DNA from: Gammaproteobacteria bacterium
GTDB lineage: Bacteria; Pseudomonadota; Gammaproteobacteria; Arenicellales; UBA868
Assembly (NCBI GenBank): GCA_014239255.1
Contig: JAAZZE010000007.1
Span: 1 to 60,827 of the forward strand
DNA: 60,827 nucleotides
Direction: 5' to 3'
Shown here: positions 45,321 to 54,255 of the stretch, in pieces
How the letters are laid out: every line of letters starts with the position of its first letter
Numbering within the stretch: the first letter of the stretch is position 1
Notes under the pieces: generated by a model
Seen by the model: the letters and a program-made list of their open reading frames with translations, nothing else
Told to the model about the DNA's origin: nothing
The model's database searches: none
Translations under genes and position numbers: made by a program

Positions 45321-46850
45321 TTATGCGCTCAGAGTTGCCCCGCCCTGGGCAACGCGTTTTTCGATGAATTCGTCAATTTCCCCAAGGCGGTCATCGGCCA
45401 AAGGCGGGGGTGTGAAGTTCGCCAGCGCCTCGCGGGCAATACGGTTGGCGCGGTGGGTGGTATCCACTGACCCCTTCTCCTGCCAGGTTTCAAAATTAGA
45501 CCAGTCCGAGAGCATGGGTGTGTAAAAGGCTGTCTCATAGCGCGCCAAGGTATGTTGAGTGCCGAAGAAGTGACCACCGGGTTCAATCTCATCGAAGGCT
45601 GAAAGGGCGAGTGTATCCTCGTTGCATTCGACAGGCTGCATCAGGCTCGCGAACATCTGTAGCATCTCTACGTCGATGATAAATTTCTCCAACGATGCGG
45701 TGAGCCCCCCCTCGAGCCAGCCGGCACCGTGCAACAGGATATTACATCCGCCCATAATCGCTCCCCAGCAGGACATCTGCGATTCGTATGCTGATTGCGC
45801 ATCAGGTGCATTGGAGGCATTGACGTTCGACGTACGGTAGGGCAGTTGATAACGTCGTGCCAGTTGCCCGGAAGCGAAAGCGGCTTTGACATATTCCGGC
45901 GTACCAAAAGCTGGTGCGCCGGATTTCATATCCACGTTACTGGTGAAGCCACCGTACACCACCGGAGCGCCAGGCTGAACAATCTGCGCCAGGGCGATTC
46001 CTGCCAGGGCTTCAGCATTCTGCTGAGCCAGCGCGCCGGGCAGGGTGATTGGAGCCATGGCGCCGGCGAGGGTAAAAGGAGTCAGAATCATAGCCTGGCG
46101 GGCACGGGCAAAGTCGATGACTCCAGCGCACATCAGTTCATCTAACTGCAGCGGGGAGTTGGCATTCACCACCGTATAGCAGTGCACCCGGTCTTCAAAA
46201 GCGCGTTGGTCCAGGCCCTGAGCCATGCGTAGAATCTCCAGGGAATCTGCAACGGCCTCACGACCCCGCGAGTAAATAAAGGTAGGCTTGTCCGTCAAAG
46301 TGACGACCGAGCGTGTGCTGTGCAGATGGCGCACGTTGGTCGGCAGGTCCTGAGGTTCTACCATGGGTGTTGTCAGGTGCAGTACATCGTAGGTTTGTGC
46401 CAAGCGCAAAAGATCACGGAAAGTCTCGTGGGTGCCTGCTCGTCGGCCACCCTCAAGATCCGAGTAATGCGGCGGTCCGCCAACCGTGGCAAATACCAGG
46501 TTATCCCCGCCCACCTCAAACCAGCGTTGTGGTGTCCGACCATGCATGGTGAAAGTTTTGGGGCTCTGATCTACTGTCTCGAGCACCATGTCTGGATCGA
46601 AACGCACCATGAAGGTATCGATATCTACCTTGGCACCCGCAGATGCGTAAAGTTGACGGGCCTCGGCGCTAAGCACCTTGATACCTTTATTTTGCAGCAG
46701 GGTAAGTGAGGTCTGGTGTATTGCCTCAATATGATCGTCACTGAACTGCGCGATCGGCGGGTAAGGATTCTTAAGGCGCAGCCATGATTGCGCTTTTGGT
46801 GCGGCCCTGCTTCTATCGTCGCGTCGGGATCGTCTGCGCTGCTGAGCCAT
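45321..46850 (-). CDS. MttB-family methyltransferase, non-pyrrolysine type (betaine methyltransferase-like)
   Basis: A 509-residue TIM-barrel protein of the trimethylamine methyltransferase superfamily. It has the family N-terminal block (ISLTLLQNKGIKV-like, here SLTLLQNKGIKVLS) and AFGTPEYVKAAFASGQLAR, and the C-terminal WGAIMGGCNILLHGAGWLEGG. The frame has no in-frame amber codon, so it lacks pyrrolysine. Non-Pyl homologues such as MtgB demethylate glycine betaine using a corrinoid protein, but no corrinoid or cobalamin-binding gene is present here. AAGGA eight bases before ATG 46850 decides the start; a basic QQRRRSRRDDRSR tail leads the protein. It lies 52 bp after a DMGDH-like gene, a recurrent pairing in marine proteobacteria. 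Confidence 0.88.
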   Translation of the reverse strand: MAQQRRRSRRDDRSRAAPKAQSWLRLKNPYPPIAQFSDDHIEAIHQTSLTLLQNKGIKVLSAEARQLYASAGAKVDIDTFMVRFDPDMVLETVDQSPKTFTMHGRTPQRWFEVGGDNLVFATVGGPPHYSDLEGGRRAGTHETFRDLLRLAQTYDVLHLTTPMVEPQDLPTNVRHLHSTRSVVTLTDKPTFIYSRGREAVADSLEILRMAQGLDQRAFEDRVHCYTVVNANSPLQLDELMCAGVIDFARARQAMILTPFTLAGAMAPITLPGALAQQNAEALAGIALAQIVQPGAPVVYGGFTSNVDMKSGAPAFGTPEYVKAAFASGQLARRYQLPYRTSNVNASNAPDAQSAYESQMSCWGAIMGGCNILLHGAGWLEGGLTASLEKFIIDVEMLQMFASLMQPVECNEDTLALSAFDEIEPGGHFFGTQHTLARYETAFYTPMLSDWSNFETWQEKGSVDTTHRANRIAREALANFTPPPLADDRLGEIDEFIEKRVAQGGATLSA

Positions 46851-46902
46851 GAAAGTCGTCCTTATGTGAACGGAGGTTGTTTCGTTGTCGCTGTGCCTGA
46901 GG

Positions 46903-49317
46903 CTACAGGCGCATACGCGCACCGCTGGGATCCCAGGCGGGCTCGCTTAATGTTCTGGCGCTACGCCGTTTGCCGACCACATCCACCATCAACGTTTCAC
47001 CGGTCTCATTGACGTTATTGTTCAAAAGGCCCATGGCAAGACTTTTGCCCGTGTAGTGTCCAAAGCCGCCCGAGGTCACAAAACCCACCCGCTGCTCGCC
47101 CTGCCAGATGGGCTCATACCCAGAAGCGTCGGCGTCGTCAGCGTCAATTTCCAGGGTCACGAGACGCTGTTGCGCACTGTTGTCTGCCTGTGCCTTGGCA
47201 GCGGCATCGTGACCAATGAAATCATCGCGCGACCAGTCTATCCAGCGGTCCATCCCGGTCATACCCGGCGTTCTATCCTGGGTGAATTCGGCATTCCAGA
47301 TACCAAAACTTTTCTCCAGCCGTAGCGAGTTCATAGCGTAAAAGCCGAACTCGCGGATTCCCTGAGTCGCGCCCGCCTGCAGCAGCATTTCCCGCAGCGC
47401 GATATGTTCCGCCGATTCACAATTGATCTCGTAGCCCAGTTCTCCGCACACAGAAACGCGTGCGACCCGGGCGCGAATCAGGCCTACGTCGATAGTGGCG
47501 CACCCCATAAACGGTAACGCATCACCATTGACATCCTGGTGCGTGAGCGCCGCCAGTACCTCACGGGATTTGGGTCCAGCAAGCCCGAAACCTACCACAG
47601 CATCGGAGATATCGCGTACGTCGACACCTTCCGTTCGATGATCATGAAACCACCGCATGTGCCAGTTGCGCAGGTAATACGAGCCCATGACCCACCAGCG
47701 GCCATCACCCCAGTTGAGCACGGTAAGGTCTCCCTTGAGGCGCCCGCTCGGCGCCAGCATCGGCGCCAAGCGTGCCCGCCCTGCAGCGGGTAGTCGACCC
47801 GCCATGAGCCGGCACAACCAGTTTTTTGCGCCTGGGCCGCTGACCTCGTATCTTGAGAAGCCGCTAATGTCGAGAAGTCCGACGCCTTCGCGTACCGCCT
47901 GGCACTCCTGGGCCACAATCGCAAAGGCATTGGAGCGTTTCAGAGTCGGGGTTTCTGAAAAATCGCCAGAAGCAAAAACCAGTGGCACTTCCAGACCCCA
48001 ACTGCAGCCCCACTGCGCTCCGGCGGTATTCATGGCCGACCAGGCAGGTGCTTTTTTCAAGGGCCGACCGGCGGGCAGTTGCTCGTTGGGGTACGTCATG
48101 ACGAAACGCCGCGAATAAAATTGCCCGGTAGTCTGGCGTATGTACTCGCGGTTTGAGGTGAATTGACCGTAGCGGGCGATATCCATTGGCCAGGCGTCAG
48201 CTTCGGTTTCGCCGTGAATCATCCACTCAGCGAGTGTCTTACCCACGCCACCACCTTGCAAAAAGCCCGCCATCACGCCGCAGGCGAGCCAGTAGTTGGG
48301 TACCGTACTGACGGGTCCCACCAGCGGATTGCCGTCTGGAGAGAAAGTGAAGGCACCGTTCACCCAGCTTTTCACACCGACTTCAGTTAACACCGGGTAG
48401 CGGGCGAATGCCATCTCCAGTTCGTCAGAGATGCGGTCAATATCTTCCTGGATCAGTTCAATGCCGTAGTCCCAGGGCGCCCCATCCATATTCCAGTGCT
48501 TGTGGTTAATCTCATAGATACCAACCAGCATGCCCTTTTGATATTGGCGCATGTAGGTGAAACCTTCCAGATCCACCATCATCGGCAGTTCATGGTCGAG
48601 TGCAGCCACTTGTGGGATATCGTCGGTCAGCAGGTAGTGATGTTCCAGAGGGGAGAGCGGCAGATCCAGGCCGACCATACGCCCGACCTGTTTAGCCCAG
48701 AGTCCACCGGCATTGACCACGTGCTCGGCATGAATCGAGCCCTTGTCAGTGATCACATCCCAACTGCCATCGCCACGCGGGTGCAGTTCTTCAACTTTGG
48801 TGTGTTCGATGACAGTGGCGCCTCGCTTTTTAGCGGCGCCCGCATAGGCGTACACAGTGCCGGTTGTATCCACGTACCCCTCACGGTCGCACCACAGCCC
48901 ACCAATCACACCGGCGGTATCCATGATCGGGCACTTGTCCTTGATTTCCCCGGGCGTCATCAGGTAGCAGTCTTCAATACCGATGGTCTGGAAGATGCGG
49001 TAGGCCGATTGCAGCCATTCCCATCGCGCCGGTGCCGAGGCGACGGATATACCCCCGGTCATACTAAGGCCAATGTCCTGTCCGGACTCGGCCTGAATCT
49101 GGGATAACAGATCGATGGTGTAAGCCTGCAAGGCTGCCATGTTGGGGTCGGCGTTCAGTGCGTGTATACCGCCAGCCGCATGCCATGAGGAGCCCGCGGT
49201 CAGAACTGAGCGCTCCAGCAGGCAGACATCTGTCCAGCCGAACTTGGCCAGGTGATACAGCACAGAGCTGCCAACCACTCCGCCACCGATCACGACAGCC
49301 CGATAATGTTCACTCAT
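46903..49317 (-). CDS. Dimethylglycine/sarcosine dehydrogenase-like FAD- and folate-binding enzyme
   Basis: An 804-residue two-part enzyme. Residues 1-420 are a DAO-fold flavodomain (VVIGGGVVGSSVLYHLAKFG). His46 in SSWHAAGG stands where DMGDH and sarcosine dehydrogenase bind FAD covalently. Residues about 430-800 form the GcvT-like aminomethyl-folate domain (LLDISGFSRYEVSGPGA, and the C-terminal YTGKSLAMG). Such enzymes oxidise an N-methyl group and pass the one-carbon unit to tetrahydrofolate. It is the third gene of the operon, 34 bp after the DapA-like gene and before the MttB-like gene. The substrate could be dimethylglycine, sarcosine or an N-methyl imino acid. Confidence 0.93.
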   Translation of the reverse strand: MSEHYRAVVIGGGVVGSSVLYHLAKFGWTDVCLLERSVLTAGSSWHAAGGIHALNADPNMAALQAYTIDLLSQIQAESGQDIGLSMTGGISVASAPARWEWLQSAYRIFQTIGIEDCYLMTPGEIKDKCPIMDTAGVIGGLWCDREGYVDTTGTVYAYAGAAKKRGATVIEHTKVEELHPRGDGSWDVITDKGSIHAEHVVNAGGLWAKQVGRMVGLDLPLSPLEHHYLLTDDIPQVAALDHELPMMVDLEGFTYMRQYQKGMLVGIYEINHKHWNMDGAPWDYGIELIQEDIDRISDELEMAFARYPVLTEVGVKSWVNGAFTFSPDGNPLVGPVSTVPNYWLACGVMAGFLQGGGVGKTLAEWMIHGETEADAWPMDIARYGQFTSNREYIRQTTGQFYSRRFVMTYPNEQLPAGRPLKKAPAWSAMNTAGAQWGCSWGLEVPLVFASGDFSETPTLKRSNAFAIVAQECQAVREGVGLLDISGFSRYEVSGPGAKNWLCRLMAGRLPAAGRARLAPMLAPSGRLKGDLTVLNWGDGRWWVMGSYYLRNWHMRWFHDHRTEGVDVRDISDAVVGFGLAGPKSREVLAALTHQDVNGDALPFMGCATIDVGLIRARVARVSVCGELGYEINCESAEHIALREMLLQAGATQGIREFGFYAMNSLRLEKSFGIWNAEFTQDRTPGMTGMDRWIDWSRDDFIGHDAAAKAQADNSAQQRLVTLEIDADDADASGYEPIWQGEQRVGFVTSGGFGHYTGKSLAMGLLNNNVNETGETLMVDVVGKRRSARTLSEPAWDPSGARMRL

Positions 49318-49351
49318 TTAATTGATCCTCGATCGGGGTCATTATTCCGGG

Positions 49352-50260
49352 TTATACCTGTTGGGCGCTGAGTGCCTCAAGATCTTTGTTCATCTGGTCG
49401 ATCACCTGTGCCAGGTCGTGTTGCTCTGCTTCGGTCAACGGCGCCAGTGGATTTCGTGGCGGCCCGGCAGGCAGGCCGCGAAGTGTCGTTGCGTGTTTGA
49501 TGCATTGGCCAAATTTTCCACCCTGCTCAAGCAGGGCCATCAATGGCAGCATCGCTGCCATGATTTTGCGACCCTTTTCGAAATCCTTTTGTATAGCGCA
49601 GGCTTCATAAAGTGCACTATGCGCTTCGGGTGCGAAGTTTCCACCTGCGCATACCCAACTGCGCGCCCCCCAAACAAAAAACTCAAGCGCCTGATCATCG
49701 GCACCGCAGGACAACTGAATATTGGGGTAGTCGTTGGCCAAAAGATGCAGTCGGTTGATGTCACCCGAGCTTTCCTTAATAGCGCAGAAATTCTTTGATG
49801 CACTGACTCGGCGAAGATAGTCCTCACCCATGTTGCTGCCGGTGCGGCCAGGATAGTTGTAGAGCATGATCGGCAGATCTGCGGCCTTGTCGATTGCCAA
49901 TGCGTGTGCGGCGTTCTCACTTTCGGTGGGAAGTACATACGGCGGCGAGTTCACCAGCAGAGCATCGGCCCCTACCTGTTTCGCAGTTTGAGCCAACTCG
50001 ATAGCGTCTTCGGTGCGAATTGCACCAACCCCGATCATCAGCGGTACTCGACCGTTGATGACCTGGTGAGCTGTTTGCATCAGGCCGGTACGCTCGGCCA
50101 TGGTCTGCGCATAGTACTCACCAGTCGTTCCTGCGACAACGATGCCGTGAGCACCGGTGTCGATAAGAAATTCAAGAACCTCGGCAAAGCCGTTTTCGTC
50201 GACTGAGCCGTCATCATGAAAGGGAGTAATGACGGGTATATAGATTCCTTCAAATTGCAT
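49352..50260 (-). CDS. DapA-family class I aldolase/deaminase (HypD/HpbG-like candidate)
   Basis: A 302-residue TIM-barrel enzyme of the dihydrodipicolinate synthase family. The Schiff-base lysine is Lys162 in CAIKESSGD, the acid-base tyrosine is in LYNYPGRTG (Tyr134), and the substrate loop is VVAGTTGEY. True DHDPS for lysine synthesis is usually elsewhere. Here the gene is 19 bp after an HpbD-like epimerase and in the same unit as flavin enzymes, which fits the catabolic members that deaminate pyrroline-4-hydroxy-2-carboxylate to 2-oxoglutarate semialdehyde in hydroxyproline breakdown. That assignment is by context and is not fixed by the active-site residues. Confidence 0.88.
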   Translation of the reverse strand: MQFEGIYIPVITPFHDDGSVDENGFAEVLEFLIDTGAHGIVVAGTTGEYYAQTMAERTGLMQTAHQVINGRVPLMIGVGAIRTEDAIELAQTAKQVGADALLVNSPPYVLPTESENAAHALAIDKAADLPIMLYNYPGRTGSNMGEDYLRRVSASKNFCAIKESSGDINRLHLLANDYPNIQLSCGADDQALEFFVWGARSWVCAGGNFAPEAHSALYEACAIQKDFEKGRKIMAAMLPLMALLEQGGKFGQCIKHATTLRGLPAGPPRNPLAPLTEAEQHDLAQVIDQMNKDLEALSAQQV

Positions 50261-50279
50261 CAGCGGTTCTCCTAACTGG

Positions 50280-51395
50280 TTACCGGTATTCGTTTACGGG
50301 TTCGAGCGCCTCAAGGATCGGTTCTACACCGAGTCCGGGGGCATCCGATGCTGTCATGGTGCCCTCGTGAACCGTGGGCGCGCCGGTGGCGATCTCGATT
50401 GTGGCGTATTCATGAAAGGCAGATGACTGAAACTGAAAAGCCGGCGGCGTAGAGTGGGCGAGGTGGGCGATTGCAGCGGTGGTGATCTCGCCGCCCCAGC
50501 TATCCTCCACATTCATCGGCAGCCCCAAAGATACACAAAGATCCCGTGCCTGGCGGGCGCGGGTCAGTCCGCCAAATCGACTGATTTTGAGATTAATCAT
50601 ATCCATGGCGTGATCCTGGTTGGCCCGTAACAGAGCCGCCAGGCTATCGATACATTCATCGAGAACAAAAGGCAGATGGGTGTGTGCCCGGACCGCAAGA
50701 CATTCCTCGTAGGAAAGGCAGGGCTGCTCGAAAGTCAGGCGGATGCCGGTCTGTTTTGTCAGATCTGCAATCGCATTGGCAACCTGCAAAGCTTCATGTT
50801 GTTTCCACCCGGTGTTGGCGTCGGCATTGAGCACTTCGTTGGCTTCCATAGCTTGTGCGACCCGGTGAATGCGGATGATATCTGTCGCTGGATCTTCACC
50901 GACTTTGACCTGAAACTGTCGATACCCCTGGGCACGATATTCGGGGATACGGTCTGCCATCGCACCCGGGTCAGCACGGGTAACCACTTTATAGAGGGTG
51001 ACCTTCTCCTGGCGTAGTCCCCCCAACAGGGTATACAGCGGAAGACCTGATGCTTTTCCCAAAATATCCCAGCACGCCATATCAATGGCTGACTTGACGT
51101 AAGGGTGGCCTTTAAGCAAGGTATCCATGGTGTCATTGATGCACTCAATCTGGATCGGATCCTCACCAATTAAGTTCGGTGCGAGTTGCGAGATGCCTGC
51201 ACGCACACCCTGCGCATAGGCAGGCAGGTAAGTCGGGCCCAGTGGACAGCACTCACCGACTCCGGTGATACCCTGGTTGGTTTCGACAAGTACTACCGTG
51301 GTATCAAATGCTGCATGGGATTGGGTTGACCAGCTGTAACTGCCTTCTTTCATCGGAAGGTCAGCCCTAAAAACTCGGATACAGGTGATTCTCAT
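50280..51395 (-). CDS. Enolase-superfamily betaine 2-epimerase / cis-3-hydroxyproline dehydratase-like (HpbD subgroup)
   Basis: A 371-residue muconate-lactonising subgroup enzyme. The catalytic bases are Lys164 (FQVKVGED) and Lys270 (NLKISRFGG); metal ligands are Asp192 (NADANTGW), Glu223 (FEQP) and Asp246 (VLDEC). The first residue of the usual KxK is Gln, as in HpbD. From memory, GECCPLGPTY, EDSWGGEI and the C-terminal APGLGV correspond to matching blocks of 4-hydroxyproline-betaine 2-epimerase (HpbD) and of cis-3-hydroxy-L-proline dehydratases. ATG 51395 matches the family start and length; a TTG 33 bases upstream is less likely. It is the first gene of the five-gene minus-strand operon. 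Epimerase and dehydratase cannot be told apart by eye. Confidence 0.9.
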   Translation of the reverse strand: MRITCIRVFRADLPMKEGSYSWSTQSHAAFDTTVVLVETNQGITGVGECCPLGPTYLPAYAQGVRAGISQLAPNLIGEDPIQIECINDTMDTLLKGHPYVKSAIDMACWDILGKASGLPLYTLLGGLRQEKVTLYKVVTRADPGAMADRIPEYRAQGYRQFQVKVGEDPATDIIRIHRVAQAMEANEVLNADANTGWKQHEALQVANAIADLTKQTGIRLTFEQPCLSYEECLAVRAHTHLPFVLDECIDSLAALLRANQDHAMDMINLKISRFGGLTRARQARDLCVSLGLPMNVEDSWGGEITTAAIAHLAHSTPPAFQFQSSAFHEYATIEIATGAPTVHEGTMTASDAPGLGVEPILEALEPVNEYR

Positions 51396-51541
51396 GGATA
51401 ATCGTTGGGTTGATCTTAATATTGGCAACAGATTAAGTGTATAAGGTTGCTGCCCAGGCTGTCAGGCCTGGCGGTATGAACGAATTGTGTGCTGCGTAGA
51501 CGATACCATTGTCGCGGAACCAGCAAGGGAATAGGCACGGT
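51396..51541. promoter_or_regulatory. Divergent promoter region with CCAGGC-N6-GCCTGG dyad
   Basis: This 146-bp gap separates the two divergent halves of the catabolic island. A perfect 6-6-6 dyad (CCAGGC 51454-51459, GCCTGG 51466-51471) lies near the middle. No T-tract follows on either strand, so it is more likely an operator than a terminator. No regulator gene is encoded anywhere in the island. Confidence 0.45.
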
Positions 51542-52768
51542 ATGTCGAGTCCAAGCCAGAGTATGTCGCCCATCGTTCTGTTGGTCAGCCTGTGCATTGC
51601 GCAGATACTGGCGATGGCAGGTTTTGCCAATTTTGCGGTATTGCTTAATGATTTTGGTGTTTTGTGGAATCTCAGCAGCACCCAGGCTGGTTGGATCAGT
51701 GGCGTCTATTTCGCGGGCTATGTCGCCGCGGTGCCAATTCTGGTAGGACTGACGGATGCTATTGATGCACGGCGCATCTATCTCTTTGGCGTTGCGACCG
51801 GTGTCGTCAGTTCCGTGGGATTCGGATTATTTGCCGATGGCTTTGCCAGTGCGATGGGTTTTCGTTTTTTGGCTGGCATCTCTTTGGCAGGCACCTATAT
51901 GCCCGGCCTGCAGATTCTGAACGACCGCCTGAGCGAGTCTCATCGGCAAAGGGCTTTGCCCTGGTATCTGAGTGTTTTCAGCCTAGGCACTGCGGCATCT
52001 TTTTATGCCACCGGTTTGTTCAGTGCGCATGTTGACTGGCAGACAGTATTTCTACTGGCCGGCGGAGCACAGGTGGCCTGTTGGTTCCTGATCATTATCC
52101 TGATCCGCCCTAAGCAGCCAGACGGATCAGTTAAGGTGGATCGACACCCTCTGGATTTTCGACCCGTATTCCGCAACCGTCCGGCGCTTGCTTATATCTG
52201 GGCGTATACCGGCCACACTTATGAACTTTTTGCTTACCGCGCCTGGATTGTGGCGTTTCTTCTTTTTGCCGCAAGCGCTTCAGATTCTGTGATCAGCCGG
52301 GAGAGTGTTTCGGGTTTTGCTGCGCTGTTAAGCCTGCTGGGTATGCCTGCAAGTTTGATCGGTGCCCATATCGCGTTGCGTCGTGAGCGTCGACAAACGA
52401 TCTCTGTGATCATGGTTCTTTCAATACTGGCGGGCTCGTTGCTCGGTTTCACTAGTGCTTTACCGTTCGAGTATGTGCTGGTATTGGCTGGGCTTTATTC
52501 TATTTTCATCATGAGTGATTCGGCCGCGATCACAGGTGGCGTAGTCGCCGCAGCTCGCCAGGGCGAGCGGGGTGCAACGCTGGCCATGCATTCGGTTATG
52601 GGGTTCTCCGGCGGGTTTTTAGGCCCGCTGGTTGTAGGGATGGTTTTGGATTTGACAGCGGGGTCGGGATCGATCGTCGGATGGGGTTTTGCCTTCATGG
52701 CCATGGCCGCCGGCTCGTTGGCCGCCATAGTCGGGTTACGTTGGCTGCTTGCCGGTAAGATGGGTTGA
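51542..52768 (+). CDS. MFS transporter of the catabolic island
   Basis: A 408-residue, 12-helix major facilitator. The N-terminal half begins MSPIVLLVSLCIAQILAMAGF; the loop after helix 2 reads VGLTDAIDARRIYLFG, a motif-A variant (D-x-x-D-A-R-R). The two halves are joined by a cytoplasmic loop (RPKQPDGSVKVDRHPLDFRPVF). AAGGGA upstream supports ATG 51542 over a TTG 33 bases earlier. It is the first plus-strand gene of the divergent island and probably moves the pathway substrate or a product. It shows no family-level clue to the cargo. Confidence 0.88.
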   Translation: MSSPSQSMSPIVLLVSLCIAQILAMAGFANFAVLLNDFGVLWNLSSTQAGWISGVYFAGYVAAVPILVGLTDAIDARRIYLFGVATGVVSSVGFGLFADGFASAMGFRFLAGISLAGTYMPGLQILNDRLSESHRQRALPWYLSVFSLGTAASFYATGLFSAHVDWQTVFLLAGGAQVACWFLIIILIRPKQPDGSVKVDRHPLDFRPVFRNRPALAYIWAYTGHTYELFAYRAWIVAFLLFAASASDSVISRESVSGFAALLSLLGMPASLIGAHIALRRERRQTISVIMVLSILAGSLLGFTSALPFEYVLVLAGLYSIFIMSDSAAITGGVVAAARQGERGATLAMHSVMGFSGGFLGPLVVGMVLDLTAGSGSIVGWGFAFMAMAAGSLAAIVGLRWLLAGKMG

Positions 52769-52856
52769 TGTTGGCAGGATCAATATCTGTGGTTACACGA
52801 AATCCGGTTTGGATGCCGAGGGTTTTGGTGTTTGCCGGCGTCGCCCGTTGAAGCAA

Positions 52857-53969
52857 ATGGATATTGCAGTAATCGGAGGCGGACTCTTGGGTTCGGCCTT
52901 TGCTTATGGGTTAAGCAAACTCAGCGGCAGTGTTGGCCTGATCGATGAGGGCGACAATGCTATCCGCACCGCCCGTGGCAATTTTGGTTTAGTCTGGGTT
53001 CAGGGAAAAGGTCAAGGTATGCCGGAATATGCCCGCTGGTCGCGAAAATCTGCCAATGACTGGCTTGCATTCAGTGACGAACTCAACGATAGGACTGGGA
53101 CCCCAACGGGGTATCACCGGCCTGGCGGATTCTCTATTGCGGTCGACGAGGTCGACTTCATAGCCAACCTGAAAGTGTTGGAGCAGTTACGGCACGAGGC
53201 CGGTGACGATGGCTATGATTACGAGGTGGTCGAGAACCCGACACTCGCTGAGTCGCTTCCTGGAATCGGGCCCGAGGTGCCAGGCGCTACCTATTGTCCG
53301 CATGATGGCCACGTCAATCCCTTACGGTTGCTGCGTGCGCTACAGGAAGGGTTCGATCTTAATGGCGGAACCTATCTGTCGCGATCGCACATTGACCGTA
53401 TTCGCCCACTCGACTCAGGAGGCTTCGAGCTTTTCAGTGGCGACAGGCTCGTCGTTGGTTGCGAAAGGTTGGTGATTGCCGCGGGGCACGGCTCAAGTGA
53501 TCTGGGAGCGCAGTTGCATCTCTCGGTGCCCGTATTTCCGGTGCAGGGACAGATCGTCGTGACCGAAAGAAGTCCAAATATTTTGGGCTATCCAACGAAC
53601 TATGTCCGTCAAACGGACGAGGGCAATTTCATGTTGGGCCCGTCAGCGCGGGATGTAGGCTTTGATTTGGATACCCAAACATCAACGCTTCAGGACATTG
53701 CCCGCCAATGTACCCGCGCGTTTCCTTACTTGCGGGATCTGCGCATCCAGCGCACTTGGGCCGCATTACGGATCATGACGCCCGATGGCTTTCCTGTTTA
53801 TACGCAATCCTCGGAGTTTCCCGGCGCGTTTTCTTTTTCCTGTCATAGCGGGGTTACTCTGGCGGCGGTACATGCGCACGAAGTCCCTCGGTGGGTGCTC
53901 AATGGTGAGATACCGACTGCTTATCAATGCTTCGGTTTAGAGCGTTTTGATATTTCATCGTCGTCATAA
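52857..53969 (+). CDS. FAD-dependent amino-acid oxidase/dehydrogenase, beta-type subunit 1
   Basis: A 370-residue DAO-fold flavoprotein of the beta-subunit type seen in HcnC, octopine/nopaline oxidases and D-hydroxyproline dehydrogenase. The N-terminus is MDIAVIGGGLLGSAFAYGLSKL and the substrate-domain segment is ARGNFGLVWVQGKGQGMPEYA. The C-terminus holds QRTWAALRIMTPDGFPVYTQ and SCHSGVTLAAVHA. ATG 52857 gives this clean start; the frame is open upstream into the MFS gene. Its last 23 bp overlap the [2Fe-2S] protein gene, indicating a joint complex. Electrons would leave through the Fe-S partners rather than to oxygen. Confidence 0.88.
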   Translation: MDIAVIGGGLLGSAFAYGLSKLSGSVGLIDEGDNAIRTARGNFGLVWVQGKGQGMPEYARWSRKSANDWLAFSDELNDRTGTPTGYHRPGGFSIAVDEVDFIANLKVLEQLRHEAGDDGYDYEVVENPTLAESLPGIGPEVPGATYCPHDGHVNPLRLLRALQEGFDLNGGTYLSRSHIDRIRPLDSGGFELFSGDRLVVGCERLVIAAGHGSSDLGAQLHLSVPVFPVQGQIVVTERSPNILGYPTNYVRQTDEGNFMLGPSARDVGFDLDTQTSTLQDIARQCTRAFPYLRDLRIQRTWAALRIMTPDGFPVYTQSSEFPGAFSFSCHSGVTLAAVHAHEVPRWVLNGEIPTAYQCFGLERFDISSSS

Positions 53970-54243
53970 CATCGCTGACCCGGTGAGTTTTTGGTTCGAG
54001 GACCGTGAGGTGCTCGCCAACCGGGGGGACAGCGTTGCCGGGGCTCTTTTGGCAACAGGTATATCCCAACTCAGGCGCTCGCCGGTGAGCGGTGCGGCGC
54101 GAGCGCCTTTTTGCATGATCGGCAACTGTTACGAGTGTCTGGTCGAGATTGAAGGACAGGGCACTGTACAAGCGTGTTTGATTGAGGTTGCTGAAGGGAT
54201 GCAGGTACGTATGACGCCGGACACCCATTCTGAGTTCGGCTGA
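53947..54243 (+). CDS. [2Fe-2S]-binding gamma subunit (HcnA-like)
   Basis: A 98-residue ferredoxin-fold protein. The cluster ligands are Cys56, Cys61, Cys64 (CMIGNCYEC) and Cys77 (VQACLI), the C-x4-C-x2-C-x12-C pattern of plant-type small subunits. Such proteins (HcnA-like, Fer2_4 type) transfer electrons within heteromeric amino-acid dehydrogenases. The N-terminal segment VSFWFEDREVLANRGDSVAGALLATGI matches this class. It overlaps the preceding beta-type gene by 23 bp with a TTG start; the second beta-type gene follows after 12 bp. Together with the alpha subunit at 55.5 kb it marks an electron-transfer complex. Confidence 0.88.
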   Translation: MIFHRRHNIADPVSFWFEDREVLANRGDSVAGALLATGISQLRRSPVSGAARAPFCMIGNCYECLVEIEGQGTVQACLIEVAEGMQVRMTPDTHSEFG

Positions 54244-54255
54244 AGGGAGTTGAGC

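Noticed and set aside
45321-46850. Pyrrolysine-containing MttB
   Set aside because: The frame is continuous with no in-frame TAG, and no pyl genes are present.
48496-49107. 203-codon plus-strand frame opposite the DMGDH-like gene
   Set aside because: Antisense shadow of the conserved flavodomain.
49352-50260. DapA-like gene as the lysine-biosynthesis DHDPS
   Set aside because: Its operon is catabolic and no other lysine gene is near; motifs alone cannot exclude it, but context argues against it.
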